A DNA stretch of 64,000 nucleotides from Pseudobacteriovorax antillogorgiicola. GTDB taxonomy: Bacteria > Bdellovibrionota_B > Oligoflexia > Oligoflexales > Oligoflexaceae. Below, one piece after another: positions 1 to 9,047 of the stretch; positions within the stretch are counted from its first letter, which is position 1, and every line of letters begins with the position of its first letter. A program made the translations under genes and the position numbers. The DNA is taken from assembly GCF_900177345.1 (NCBI RefSeq), contig NZ_FWZT01000012.1, positions 149,922 to 213,921 on the forward strand, written 5' to 3'. The notes under the pieces are model-generated. The model ran no database searches, was not told the DNA's origin, and saw nothing but the letters and a program-made list of their open reading frames with translations.

Positions 1-57
1 ACGAAAGATGACATGATCTGAAATATGTTTATCGCACCAACATATCATATCAGCTAC

Positions 58-990
58 TTATTTGTTAAGACGTTCGAAGTATTCATAGTTTCTGATGGGT
101 TTTTGTGCATCCTTAAGATAGTTAAGAAAGATCCGCGTCCTTTTTGGTAGGAAAGAGCTATCTCGAAAAACAGCATAAACAGCTGAATCGTTAATAATTT
201 CCTCGTGTATATCTATCAGGGTTAGCTTTTTTTCCTTTATATATCTCTCTATGTCCCATATAGATCGGATAGCAATACCAAAGTTTTGTAAGCACATTTC
301 ATTGATTGTTTGACCCGAATTTGTAGTTATTCTCGGCTTTGGAAAAAATTGCTTTAAAGTCTTATCTTTAGAACTCAATACGGCCTGACCATGAGATTCT
401 AAAAAAAAGACTGGGTAATCCAGTAGGTCGGAAGATGTCTCTATTGGAGGTCTATTTTCCAAGAATGATGGAGTCGAACAAACCACAAGCTTATTATCTT
501 CGATTTTGAATGCCTTCATACTTGAGTCGGAAGGTTTATAGATCCTTATCGCCAGATCAAGCCCCTCTTCAACCAAATTGAGAAAGCTATTTGTCAGAAC
601 AAGATCGAATTCTATTTTTGGATAAATAGAATTAAATTCCTTTATAACAGGAATCAACCGTGCGTTCGCATAGGTTTCCGAAGATGAAATTTTTATGGTG
701 CCACTGATATCTTCAACATTGGTATCTCTATCATCAAATAAAACATCAATCTCTCTTAGGCCATCAAGCAATGGCTCAGTCTTCAATAGTAAGTGTTGAC
801 CTTCTTCTGTAAGTGAGATCTGCCTCGTAGTTCTATGAAAAAGACTAACACCCAATAGATTCTCGAGTTGGCTAATTTTCTTTGATACGACTGACGAGGT
901 TACACCTAAGGACTGAGCTGCCTTGGAGAAACTTCGAAAATGGTGAGCTTTATTGAATACTTCAAATAGAAAGAGATCTTGTACCTTCAT
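58..990 (-). CDS. LysR family transcriptional regulator
   Basis: A LysR-type regulator of about 310 aa, the usual family length. The first 60 residues form the winged HTH (SFSKAAQSLGVTSSVVSKKI, then LLGVSLFHRTTR), followed by a linker helix and a two-lobed effector-binding domain. The frame is open back to 1026, but the likely start is the ATG at 990 (MKVQDLF) because family members begin at this point of the HTH; an ATG at 999 is also possible. It is divergent from the Old Yellow Enzyme gene at 1089 across about 98 bp that contains a T-N11-A inverted repeat. By analogy with many LysR/oxidoreductase pairs it probably controls that neighbour and itself. The inducer cannot be read from the sequence. 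Confidence 0.93.
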   Translation of the reverse strand: MKVQDLFLFEVFNKAHHFRSFSKAAQSLGVTSSVVSKKISQLENLLGVSLFHRTTRQISLTEEGQHLLLKTEPLLDGLREIDVLFDDRDTNVEDISGTIKISSSETYANARLIPVIKEFNSIYPKIEFDLVLTNSFLNLVEEGLDLAIRIYKPSDSSMKAFKIEDNKLVVCSTPSFLENRPPIETSSDLLDYPVFFLESHGQAVLSSKDKTLKQFFPKPRITTNSGQTINEMCLQNFGIAIRSIWDIERYIKEKKLTLIDIHEEIINDSAVYAVFRDSSFLPKRTRIFLNYLKDAQKPIRNYEYFERLNK

Positions 991-993
991 AAA

Positions 994-1006
994 TTCCATT
1001 CTGGAA
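994..1006. promoter_or_regulatory. LysR-type T-N11-A operator
   Basis: TTCCATTCTGGAA is a 5-3-5 perfect inverted repeat of exactly T-N11-A form, the consensus shape of LysR-type binding sites. It lies between the divergent LysR and OYE genes and overlaps the alternative upstream ATG of the regulator, which supports the start at 990. Binding is inferred. Confidence 0.5.
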
Positions 1007-1088
1007 AATGTTTTATTCCAAATCAATTATTTATTTCAACCCGTTTTTATACGACTATGGCAATGGAAGTCAAAACAGGAGTGAAAAT

Positions 1089-2216
1089 TTGAGCAGTTTG
1101 ATATTTAGCGAAATAGAACTGGGAAGGCTAGTACTAAGGAACCGATTCGTCATGGCCCCGATGACACGATGTAGATCCTCCCAACCTGGAGATATTCCGA
1201 ATGAGTTGATGGCCAAATACTACTCTCAAAGAGCAGACCATACTGGATTGATCATAAGCGAGGCCAGTCAAATATCTGCCCAGGGCAAAGGCTATTCTAG
1301 AACACCCGGAATCTTCACGAAAGAGCAAACCGAAGGTTGGAAGAAGACAACTGAACTTGTTCATAAGAAAGGAAGTAAGATCTTTCTGCAGCTTTGGCAT
1401 GTTGGACGCATGTCTCACGAAAGCTTTCATGAAGATAGGCAGACTGTAGGACCCTCCTCAATCAAACCTAATGCGCGAGTATGGGTTATTGGGGAAGATG
1501 GTGTTGGAAAAATGATCGAATGCCCAATACCTTTAGAGCTCACTAAAAGGCAGATTCGAGATATTATAAGCAACTTTAGATTGGCCGCAAGGAACGCTAT
1601 AGAAGCAGGATTCGATGGAGTAGAAATTCACGGAGCCAATGGCTATCTAATCGACCAGTTCCTTCGTCGCTCGTCAAACCTGAGACGTGATGACTATGGA
1701 GGATCTATTGAAAACAGAACTCGTTTCGCCTATGAAGTAGCAGAAGCTGTTTCTGATGAGGTAGGAAATCATCGCACCGGTATCCGATTATCACCCTTCA
1801 TAAAGCAGCGTGGAATGGATGATGAAGAGGCCATTGATACGATACTTAGTCTATCAAAACGTTTGGATCAATTAGGCTTGATATATATTCATTTGGCTGA
1901 GGCAGACTGGGATGATGCCCCTGATATTGATATTAGCTTTCGTCAAAAAATCCGCCAAGTCTATAGAGGAAGGATCATTGTAGCTGGGAATTATTCAACT
2001 GAAAGAGGAGAAAGACTCATAAATAGCGGCCTCGTAGATCTGATCGCCTTTGGTCGGCCGTACATCGCGAACCCAGACTTTCCGATAAGAATAAAGAATG
2101 GCTGGGGATTGGCTGACTACGACCCGAACACATTGTTCGGAGGTGCAGGTGAGGGGTACACGAGTTATCAGGGCTATACTCAAAAGTCGGATCAAGTTAA
2201 TCCAACTCACTTCTAA
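1089..2216 (+). CDS. Old Yellow Enzyme family NADH:flavin oxidoreductase (NemA-like)
   Basis: FMN-dependent TIM-barrel ene-reductase of the N-ethylmaleimide reductase/xenobiotic reductase group, reducing activated alkenes, quinones or nitro-esters with NAD(P)H. Visible signatures are RNRFVMAPMTR near the N-terminus, QLWHVGRMSHES, the active-site H-x-x-N in HGANGYLIDQF, SNLRRDDYGGSIENR, GIRLSPF, and FGRPYIANPDFP near the C-terminus. The open frame begins at an ATG at 1008, but those 27 residues do not look like the family. A TTG at 1089 with AGGAG at 1077-1081 (7-nt spacer) gives a 375-aa protein of normal length, so TTG is preferred. It is divergent from the LysR gene, its probable regulator. 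Cytosolic; the natural substrate is unknown. Confidence 0.95.
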   Translation: MSSLIFSEIELGRLVLRNRFVMAPMTRCRSSQPGDIPNELMAKYYSQRADHTGLIISEASQISAQGKGYSRTPGIFTKEQTEGWKKTTELVHKKGSKIFLQLWHVGRMSHESFHEDRQTVGPSSIKPNARVWVIGEDGVGKMIECPIPLELTKRQIRDIISNFRLAARNAIEAGFDGVEIHGANGYLIDQFLRRSSNLRRDDYGGSIENRTRFAYEVAEAVSDEVGNHRTGIRLSPFIKQRGMDDEEAIDTILSLSKRLDQLGLIYIHLAEADWDDAPDIDISFRQKIRQVYRGRIIVAGNYSTERGERLINSGLVDLIAFGRPYIANPDFPIRIKNGWGLADYDPNTLFGGAGEGYTSYQGYTQKSDQVNPTHF

Positions 2217-2795
2217 ATAAGATAATCAATTGGATGGATCGCTTACAAATGGAGCCTCTATTTTATGACAGATGAATAGTCGAAAGATCTAAGCAGAGGG
2301 TTCATGGAGCTCCCAAGACATCTCTGATCTTCAAATGTACACTCTGAGCACATGAAGCTGTATGTCATAGAATTCAAATATTCCCAATTAGGCTAAGCTC
2401 CCTTTTTAAACCTCTCCAGATCTGATACCTTTCAATAACAGCTGAGTATCTAAGCAAGAGTACTGGGCGTAGTAAAAAGAAGCTGCAAAAATACCCAAGG
2501 CCTGACTTCCGGCAAGACGTCTTCTGGTGGTCTGTCTGCTCATTTAAAGGCAGACTGTATCATTGATTGGGTAGTCCAAAATCCTAGCATTTTTCATTAC
2601 AATTTCCTTTTTGCGAATTTAATAGAACCCTGAAGCTATAGTCTTTAAAGGGTTCTTTATATATTCATATAAGATTATAATGTAAAACCTAACTAACCTC
2701 ATATTCTAATGATTGACTTATAATACCCTTTGATTTAGAAGTATTTCAGATATCACACTAATACTTTATTAAAAGAATTTGAAATTGGAGGCAGT
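2217..2795. other. 579-bp gene-free interval with one weak hairpin
   Basis: No convincing ORF. AGAACCCT at 2624-2631 pairs perfectly with AGGGTTCT at 2649-2656 around a 17-nt loop; only TTTA follows, so it is at best a weak terminator. A TATAAT hexamer occurs at 2719-2724 upstream of the next operon, without a clear -35 box. Confidence 0.4.
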
Positions 2796-4043
2796 ATGGC
2801 CATTGGTATCATCGCAGCAACATTGCTCGCGGGACTCACAGCTGCAGACTTTACAATCACAATTGGGGAGATGGCTACGCAAGGATCATTCATTGACCCT
2901 CATATTGATGACCGAATACAGGTTCTAAATATGAAGCATTTAGAAGCCACTTCCTTGCAAACGGAATTCATTGACACTCTTCGCAAGGTTCAGAGCCAAG
3001 CTCAATCTGCTTCGATCTCCATCAACTTTAACCGCCAATCTCTTCAAAATGTTGAGAAACTATTTTCATATATCCCAGAGTTGCCTGATGAACATCAGGG
3101 CTTGCCGGACTTCTCAACTAACAATGAAGCCCTTAACTATATATTAGGCTCACAGAATACTCTCTTGCGTTCATTTCCGAAGGATGAACTTGTGAAGTAT
3201 TTTCGCAAGGCAAAATCATTCGCACAAAGGCTAAACCAGATAACGTTAGAGTACTTAGGCCTAGATGAGTTAAGTCTCCAGGGAAAACAAGTGCTGACAG
3301 TTGCAGGCGCTCTGAAGCAACCAACAAACATCAAGAACCTGAAAGTTCTAAAAGCTAGCCTTAAAACAAGAATGAATGCCGCTCTCTCTGTAGCTAGTAT
3401 CACGAGTCAAGTCTATGACTCAGTACAAAGAAGGAAAGAGATTGAAGCACGGATAAAAGGCTTACAGAACATCATTGATCTGCTGCATGGGCGGCTTCTA
3501 CCCAAAAATGAAAGCTATAAGGAAGACGTTGATGAAAGTATCCAAGAGGCTGTGATCAGCCTACCTGAACTAAGGAAGTATCAAGATCAGCTCCGAGAGA
3601 TTAAGGACTGGGATCTTCGAGTATATAGAAACATGGCAGAGTATTTCTTTAACTCATATCAAAGCGATGACGACAAATTGCAGATTTTGCAGAGTAGCGA
3701 GAATGAACTTCGAAGAAACTCTTTTCACGAAATCTATCTATACGTATCTGAAAGTGGAGATTTGTCATCTGCAGATCAGATTACATGGGATCGCATGAGA
3801 GGCCAGCAAGTAAAACTTGTTCCTTTCCTGATAAATGCAAACCTAGATGTGATCACTTTGTCGGTGACTCTACCTGAAGATTTCATCAGTGAAAGGAACC
3901 GTAATCGAATTCATGAAATGTGTCGCTTGTTTGGCTCCTTGGGATTAGAAACTGTCTACGAGCAATTGACTGACACATTTGATATCTCAGAGGAAATGGC
4001 ATCCAAAGTGATACAGAACGACTTAAATGACCACTGTGGCTAA
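2796..4043 (+). CDS. Helical protein of the TITIGEMAT paralogue family, member 1
   Basis: 415 aa, no function recognised. GGAGG lies 4 nt before the ATG. The N-terminus is a hydrophobic, glycine/alanine-rich segment (residues 1-17) without a basic n-region, then TITIGEMATQGSFIDPHI, then predicted coiled coil. The protein at 7517 has the same N-terminus (TITIGEMATNGSFINPEI) and matches along its length: a basic stretch, a small hydrophobic segment (LSVASITSQ here, VSVASIVTQ there), then xGLxxxI and a K/R-DWDxR block. The 800-aa protein at 5037 shares the layout. First gene of a four-gene operon (gaps 17, 13 and 77 bp). The hydrophobic-plus-coil architecture resembles alpha-helical pore-forming toxins, but this is only an architectural analogy. 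Confidence 0.85.
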   Translation: MAIGIIAATLLAGLTAADFTITIGEMATQGSFIDPHIDDRIQVLNMKHLEATSLQTEFIDTLRKVQSQAQSASISINFNRQSLQNVEKLFSYIPELPDEHQGLPDFSTNNEALNYILGSQNTLLRSFPKDELVKYFRKAKSFAQRLNQITLEYLGLDELSLQGKQVLTVAGALKQPTNIKNLKVLKASLKTRMNAALSVASITSQVYDSVQRRKEIEARIKGLQNIIDLLHGRLLPKNESYKEDVDESIQEAVISLPELRKYQDQLREIKDWDLRVYRNMAEYFFNSYQSDDDKLQILQSSENELRRNSFHEIYLYVSESGDLSSADQITWDRMRGQQVKLVPFLINANLDVITLSVTLPEDFISERNRNRIHEMCRLFGSLGLETVYEQLTDTFDISEEMASKVIQNDLNDHCG

Positions 4044-4060
4044 AGAATAAGGGGTTTATA

Positions 4061-5023
4061 ATGAATACAAGAGCCGTAATCCTTGCTTCCGCAACTTTTA
4101 TCGTAGTTTTTGCTATTCTCCATCAACCAGAAAACAGCACTATGAACCAAGCGAGTGACAACGTAGAGAACGGCCCAGTTCCATCGGTGAAATCGAAACC
4201 TGATAGAAACAATAGTCGAACTAATATATCACCGGCAAATAATGCCAAAGAGAAATTGAAGCATAAGGCTTTTCTCCTAGATTCGCCGACATTTAGAGAT
4301 TATGCAGAATCTTCAAACTTCTTTGAGCGTTTCGATGGATTAAGAGCCTCAATGAACCTTACGCTTTCGTCTGTAGTTTCACGAATGAACCTCAATGAAA
4401 GTCAAAAAGATGAACTTCGCTCAAAAGTAGACGAGATGATTCAATCTAATCGGCTTAAGGAACAGTTGCTAGTAGAAATGGAACGCAGTTTTTCAAAGGA
4501 TGAACTAAGGAGTCTTGCAGAGATTTATAGAAATTCTACTGTGATTGACGTGACTACAAGAGAACGTGAGTTGTTGGCTCAGGGGCCTGATGCAATACAA
4601 GATTTCCTATCTAATTTTCCAAACAAGTATGAGGCTAAGGCCTTAAGAAGCATCGCAAGGAAGCGAGTTGAGGATCTTGATCTCTGGGAGGATACCAGGA
4701 TCTTGTACGATGGTATGATGAGGCAACTAGAGAAATCGATGGAACTTGAAAAACACAATGTTTCTTCAAAGATGCTACAGCAAGTTTCTCAAATGATGTT
4801 GCATTCTCAGAAAGAAAGCTTTGATCTTGCGGTTCTATACCTTTATCAAGACATTGATGCCGAGCATTGGCCAAAGTTCGTAAAGCTATACAAAGGCGCA
4901 GAACTTACGAAAGAAAGACAGTTGATGCATGCGGTACTAGGAAAATTTATGGAAGATATAGCATCGACTATGGGAACCTATACTTCGAATGTTGCAAGGG
5001 AACGAACTCAGAAAAACCTATAG
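4061..5023 (+). CDS. Membrane-anchored or secreted helical protein (DUF2059-like region)
   Basis: 320 aa. Residues 1-21 form an N-terminal hydrophobic segment after MNTR, so the protein is either exported or anchored by one helix. A low-complexity polar linker (about 25-65) precedes an all-helical body. The segment SFSKDELRSLAEIYRNS resembles the core of DUF2059 proteins, where FTxEELxxLxxFYxSP is typical; I hold this weakly. AAGGGG precedes the ATG. It sits between two members of the TITIGEMAT family, 17 bp after one and 13 bp before the next, so it is probably co-produced and may be an accessory, chaperone-like or immunity-like partner of those proteins. Confidence 0.75.
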   Translation: MNTRAVILASATFIVVFAILHQPENSTMNQASDNVENGPVPSVKSKPDRNNSRTNISPANNAKEKLKHKAFLLDSPTFRDYAESSNFFERFDGLRASMNLTLSSVVSRMNLNESQKDELRSKVDEMIQSNRLKEQLLVEMERSFSKDELRSLAEIYRNSTVIDVTTRERELLAQGPDAIQDFLSNFPNKYEAKALRSIARKRVEDLDLWEDTRILYDGMMRQLEKSMELEKHNVSSKMLQQVSQMMLHSQKESFDLAVLYLYQDIDAEHWPKFVKLYKGAELTKERQLMHAVLGKFMEDIASTMGTYTSNVARERTQKNL

Positions 5024-5036
5024 CAGGAGATAAAAA

Positions 5037-7439
5037 ATGCCGTTTTTCATTCCTTTTATTGTGGGTGCGATCGCAGCGGGATCACTAGGAACAAGTATCG
5101 CTAACTCAGCGATGGATGGTGCTCTATTTGCACCCGAGATTAATCGCTACAAAGACGAGATCGAGTCAGCGAAGAAGGTAAATCAAAATTTAATTTCAGA
5201 GATTGAAGCTATCGATAGTGTGTATAATCGCAGCGTAGCTGGCCTTAATGCTTATCTTGACATCTCAAACCAGCTTCAAGAGGAGTTTCTCTCTGCAGAG
5301 TCAAGGGCTGCCGAACAAGCAACCAAGAAAATTCTTGAGGCATCAACAGTCTATAACCATTCTAGCACCCAAGTTCAGGGCGAAATGTCAATGATTGCTT
5401 CGTCAGCGATAACCACTATAGGCTCAGTCCAGCTGCAGCAAGTTCTGAGCGACGCTATGAAAAATACTCGCAATGGCAAGTCAGCTGCAAATAGTACAAA
5501 AAACTTCCTAAAGGCAGGGGGAAAGATCGCTAAGCAATCTGCATATCGGGCTATGGTCAAAGCCAAAACTGTTCTCCGTTTGACTAAAGCAGTTAAAATA
5601 GCGACTCCAGCAGCGAAGGCAAGTGCTAGGTTATTGGCCGCCGGCTTCAAAGCAAGTTCCTCGGCGATTTCGAGATTAGCAACTAAAGCAGCTGGACCAT
5701 TTGGTGCGGCCTTAGACATACTTCTTATTGGCTGGGATATAAGCTCATCAAAAGGCAGAGCAAGTGAATATAGAGCATATCGCGACGAAATAATCGAGTC
5801 TAATCAACAACTGGAAGATCTAAAGAAAGAAGCCAACCACCAGTTAGCGGCTCTGGCTCTAGATGAAGCGATGTTACGAAAAGAAGTTGTCAACTTCATT
5901 AAGTATGCAGCTCGGATCCTATTATTTAGTATGGATTCAGATATAGGCCTTCCAGAAAGCCTACAAAGCTTTGACTCGATTCAAAGTATGACGAAGGTTA
6001 GTAAGGAAGAGCTAGAACAGATGCTCAACTTCATCCAAACTAACTTCGACGAATTCTACGAAGCTCGTGCCTATACATATATTAGTATGATTGCGAAATA
6101 TAAGGGTTACTTCATAAGGTGTAATGTTCAACCTGAGTATCTGCTCGATCACGTTCCTGTTCTGGGAGCCTTCGGTCTGGAATTCACAGAGTTTATCTAT
6201 GAAAGTGACTTCACTGACGATTTCATAGATTCTTTTGTGCCAGAAACATGTGACCTCAATCTTCACGAGGACCAAGTTGTTGATGGATTGAACGTAGCAT
6301 CAGTGGATCTTGAGTCATCAATTCTTTCCAATATCTCTGCTACTTATTGGGTATACAAAGACAGCAAGGGCTCTTTTCAACCCTATAAGGAAATCATTCG
6401 AAAAGAAGCGAGTATCTCGTTTCAGTCGATGAGGCTCGAAAACAAATGGCTATTTCTAGACCTAGCCAGAAAGAAGCTGTTCGAAATCAATCAGCATGAT
6501 AGTACGGAAAGTTTAGCGGAACAGGCAGACCTAGTACCGATAGACACAGTAAAGATGTCCTACATACATAAACAGAAGGTTTTTGAAGCGATGACTGCTA
6601 TTCCCTTCGAACGAGATATTGTTCGTATTGGATACGACTATCGCAATCTTATTACCGAAGATGCTATAGCTTGCAGTCGAGAGTGTGCAGGTGATGGAGT
6701 TTGCCATGCTTTCACCTGGAGGCCATCAGATAAAATGTGCTGGCTAAAAGATCAGGTTCCCGATAGAGCCCTCCATCACTTCTCTAATGCTCGATCCGGA
6801 GTGAAGCTCGGAAAGGAAAATCTAAAACCGTCGCTCGATGTAAAGTGTAGCCAGAATAAGGACCAACAGGAAAGACTTGCATTCATTTTGTTTCAAAGTG
6901 GCACCAAACAGCTTGGATATAACGCTAGCAACACTATTGATCGAAGCCTAAATTTCAGCGAGGTTCCGAAGCGAGTCACTGTAGATCTTTCTCTTCGATC
7001 TACTGACACAAGCTCTTGGTGCGAGGATATCGTAGAGGTAACAGGAACTTCTTTTGATGACGATTTAGTTGGTAATGAGCGCGATAATATCTTAGATCCA
7101 GGTGCGACTGGTGATAAAGGGTTTGACATGCTACGGGGTGAGAATGGAAGTGACATTTACAAGCTTCACAGTAGCAACAGAATTATGATCGATAACTATG
7201 CTATCGATCAAAAGACAGATACCATAATTATTCCTGCCCGATTTAAGGACCTTTCGATTCAAGACTTAGGCTTCCTATTTTCTGAGTCTCTCGTACTCTC
7301 AGGGCCTAATATAATGGTTATAGTCAAAAATTGGTTCTCTGATGAACTCTACCGTCATGCAGTCTTTCAGAGTAGTGATGGAATAAGGTTCACAGCACCG
7401 AATAGCAAAGGAGAAATGAAGCTTAGTCAGGATACCTAA
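5037..7439 (+). CDS. Large helical protein with PAN/apple and RTX-like C-terminal domains
   Basis: 800 aa. The N-terminus is hydrophobic (residues 1-30), followed by LFAPEINRYKDEI, equivalent to the FINPEISER site of its paralogue at 7517, then coiled coil to about 140. An Ala/Lys-rich stretch with hydrophobic patches follows (about 155-235, ending GPFGAALDILLIGWD), a candidate membrane-interacting region. Around 540-585 is a PAN/apple-like module with CSREC, VCHAFTW and MCWLKD. From about 660 an RTX/haemolysin-type calcium-binding-like region shows GTSFDDDLVGNERDNIL and GENGSDIYKL, ending in a beta-rich tail. No transporter genes accompany it. An adhesin- or toxin-like surface role is inferred from the domain mix. 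Confidence 0.75.
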   Translation: MPFFIPFIVGAIAAGSLGTSIANSAMDGALFAPEINRYKDEIESAKKVNQNLISEIEAIDSVYNRSVAGLNAYLDISNQLQEEFLSAESRAAEQATKKILEASTVYNHSSTQVQGEMSMIASSAITTIGSVQLQQVLSDAMKNTRNGKSAANSTKNFLKAGGKIAKQSAYRAMVKAKTVLRLTKAVKIATPAAKASARLLAAGFKASSSAISRLATKAAGPFGAALDILLIGWDISSSKGRASEYRAYRDEIIESNQQLEDLKKEANHQLAALALDEAMLRKEVVNFIKYAARILLFSMDSDIGLPESLQSFDSIQSMTKVSKEELEQMLNFIQTNFDEFYEARAYTYISMIAKYKGYFIRCNVQPEYLLDHVPVLGAFGLEFTEFIYESDFTDDFIDSFVPETCDLNLHEDQVVDGLNVASVDLESSILSNISATYWVYKDSKGSFQPYKEIIRKEASISFQSMRLENKWLFLDLARKKLFEINQHDSTESLAEQADLVPIDTVKMSYIHKQKVFEAMTAIPFERDIVRIGYDYRNLITEDAIACSRECAGDGVCHAFTWRPSDKMCWLKDQVPDRALHHFSNARSGVKLGKENLKPSLDVKCSQNKDQQERLAFILFQSGTKQLGYNASNTIDRSLNFSEVPKRVTVDLSLRSTDTSSWCEDIVEVTGTSFDDDLVGNERDNILDPGATGDKGFDMLRGENGSDIYKLHSSNRIMIDNYAIDQKTDTIIIPARFKDLSIQDLGFLFSESLVLSGPNIMVIVKNWFSDELYRHAVFQSSDGIRFTAPNSKGEMKLSQDT

Positions 7440-7516
7440 ATTATATGATACTGATAAAATGACCCGGTAAGATTCGAAACCCGCTCTCAACTAAAGTAAC
7501 TAGGAAAGGGTAAATT

Positions 7517-8998
7517 ATGTTAGTAGGTGCAATTTTAACTACAGCGATTTTTGCAGGTCTTGGTGCTGCAGATTTAACCATAACGATTGGAGAAATGGCC
7601 ACAAACGGGTCATTCATCAATCCAGAAATTAGCGAGAGGCGTGAACTTCTTCAATCAAAATACAACGATGCTGTCGCATTAGATGAGTCATTAAAAGAAA
7701 AAGTAAAGGAGCTATCAGAACTTACGAATAGGACAAATCTTTCATATACTACCAATCAGCAGATTATGGCAAACCTTAGTTCCCACTTCTCAAGGATTTC
7801 AGAAATTTATGTTGAGAATTTAGAAAATGGAACCTTTGATGCAATCTTGGACGGATCTTTACCCCCATCAGAGATTGATCCAAAGCTATTCAACGTTAGT
7901 AACTACTTGGCTGGCACAGCTTCCTTAGTGGCATCTGGGTCAGCTACATACAATGCTTTTACCTACTTTAAACAGGGAAGAAGCTACTTTGATGATATTA
8001 AGCTTCACAAGGCAAACGTGGACGCTTTGAAAGGCTTGAACTTTAAAAGCAAGACCATCACGCTTCCTGATGGCACGACTAGATTGTATTCAAAGGCGCA
8101 ACTTAAACAAAAGATTTTTAAAGGCAAGTTTGGTATAGGAAAGCTCGCGGCAAGACGGCCTAGGCTCTACGCAAGGTTTAAATTGATGTCCGCTCGTTTC
8201 TCAAGCCCGCTTCTAGGTGCAGTCTCTGTAGCCAGTATCGTTACTCAGAAGTTGCAGTCTGATAGTACATTGGCTGAGATCAATGCCCAGATCTACGGCT
8301 TGGATCAATTCATCCGAACTATCAACGGACTCGAAGTAATTGAGGATGAAAATTTTCTGTCAGGTGAGATCAATGATAAGGAAGAACATGGAATTCGTTC
8401 CATTCCCGATGTAGAAGCCTATATTCAAACTATGAAAGAATATCGAGATTGGGACTATAGACAGTTTCTTGAAGTCATAAGGATATTCGATATCGCATAC
8501 GGCAACTACAAGGAAGAGCTTTTCAACTTGCTTGATGATCCCGCAGTCAGGGGAGTTGATCAAGCTTTCCTAGGAGAATTAGTTGCCGAACTATACAAGC
8601 CGGGTCAACGATACCCCGATGCAAACCCAAGGTGCCGTTTAGATATTCCTAATGCTGAGTCCTACTTGATATCAGATATGTATTGTGTGCAGCACACATT
8701 TCGAGACTTCATTACACAGGAGGGTCTCGAATTGATCGCAGCATTGGTGGTTAAAGAAACTGAAAAACTTCTTGATAAAGATATAAATGCAATTCGAAGA
8801 ACTTGCACAAACCCTATGTTTGGGGTCTTTGAGGACAAAGTACTTTTTTGCATCATGGTAGACTTCAACATCCCATTGTTTGCAATAGAAACGACCATAC
8901 TGGATGAGTTCGAAGAGGAGCTTTGTAACGGAAAAGATTTTTTCAATCGAGATGGAGATCATGCTAAAAGCTTGAAGTTTTCAGAGGATAGCTGTTAA
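7517..8998 (+). CDS. Helical protein of the TITIGEMAT paralogue family, member 2
   Basis: 493 aa, last gene of the operon, 77 bp after the 800-aa gene, with AAAGGG before the ATG. It is a paralogue of the 415-aa protein: hydrophobic residues 1-18, AADLTITIGEMATNGSF, coiled coil, a Lys/Arg-rich block (KGKFGIGKLAARRPRLYARF), SPLLGAVSVASIVTQ, and IPDVEAYIQTMKEYRDWDYR, matching LPELRKYQDQLREIKDWDLR in the other. It carries an additional C-terminal part with several cysteines (residues ~390-493) absent from its partner. The conserved hydrophobic segment between basic and coiled regions is what one would expect of a membrane-inserting head. No family name recognised. Confidence 0.85.
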   Translation: MLVGAILTTAIFAGLGAADLTITIGEMATNGSFINPEISERRELLQSKYNDAVALDESLKEKVKELSELTNRTNLSYTTNQQIMANLSSHFSRISEIYVENLENGTFDAILDGSLPPSEIDPKLFNVSNYLAGTASLVASGSATYNAFTYFKQGRSYFDDIKLHKANVDALKGLNFKSKTITLPDGTTRLYSKAQLKQKIFKGKFGIGKLAARRPRLYARFKLMSARFSSPLLGAVSVASIVTQKLQSDSTLAEINAQIYGLDQFIRTINGLEVIEDENFLSGEINDKEEHGIRSIPDVEAYIQTMKEYRDWDYRQFLEVIRIFDIAYGNYKEELFNLLDDPAVRGVDQAFLGELVAELYKPGQRYPDANPRCRLDIPNAESYLISDMYCVQHTFRDFITQEGLELIAALVVKETEKLLDKDINAIRRTCTNPMFGVFEDKVLFCIMVDFNIPLFAIETTILDEFEEELCNGKDFFNRDGDHAKSLKFSEDSC

Positions 8999-9014
8999 TT
9001 AGAGACTTGGAGGG

Positions 9015-9045
9015 GAGGCTATTGCTAGCCTCGTCTTCGTTTTTT
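9015..9045 (+). terminator. Probable terminator of the 2.8-9.0 kb operon
   Basis: GAGGCTA (9015-9021) and TAGCCTC (9026-9032) form a perfect 7-bp stem with a TTGC loop, followed 7 nt later by a run of six T (9040-9045). It lies just after the stop at 8998. The offset T-run makes it imperfect. Confidence 0.55.
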
Positions 9046-9047
9046 CC

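Noticed and set aside
2796..2850. Classical Sec signal peptide on the TITIGEMAT proteins
   Set aside because: The N-termini are hydrophobic but have no Lys/Arg in the n-region; I could not decide between export and membrane-active end, so it is not claimed.
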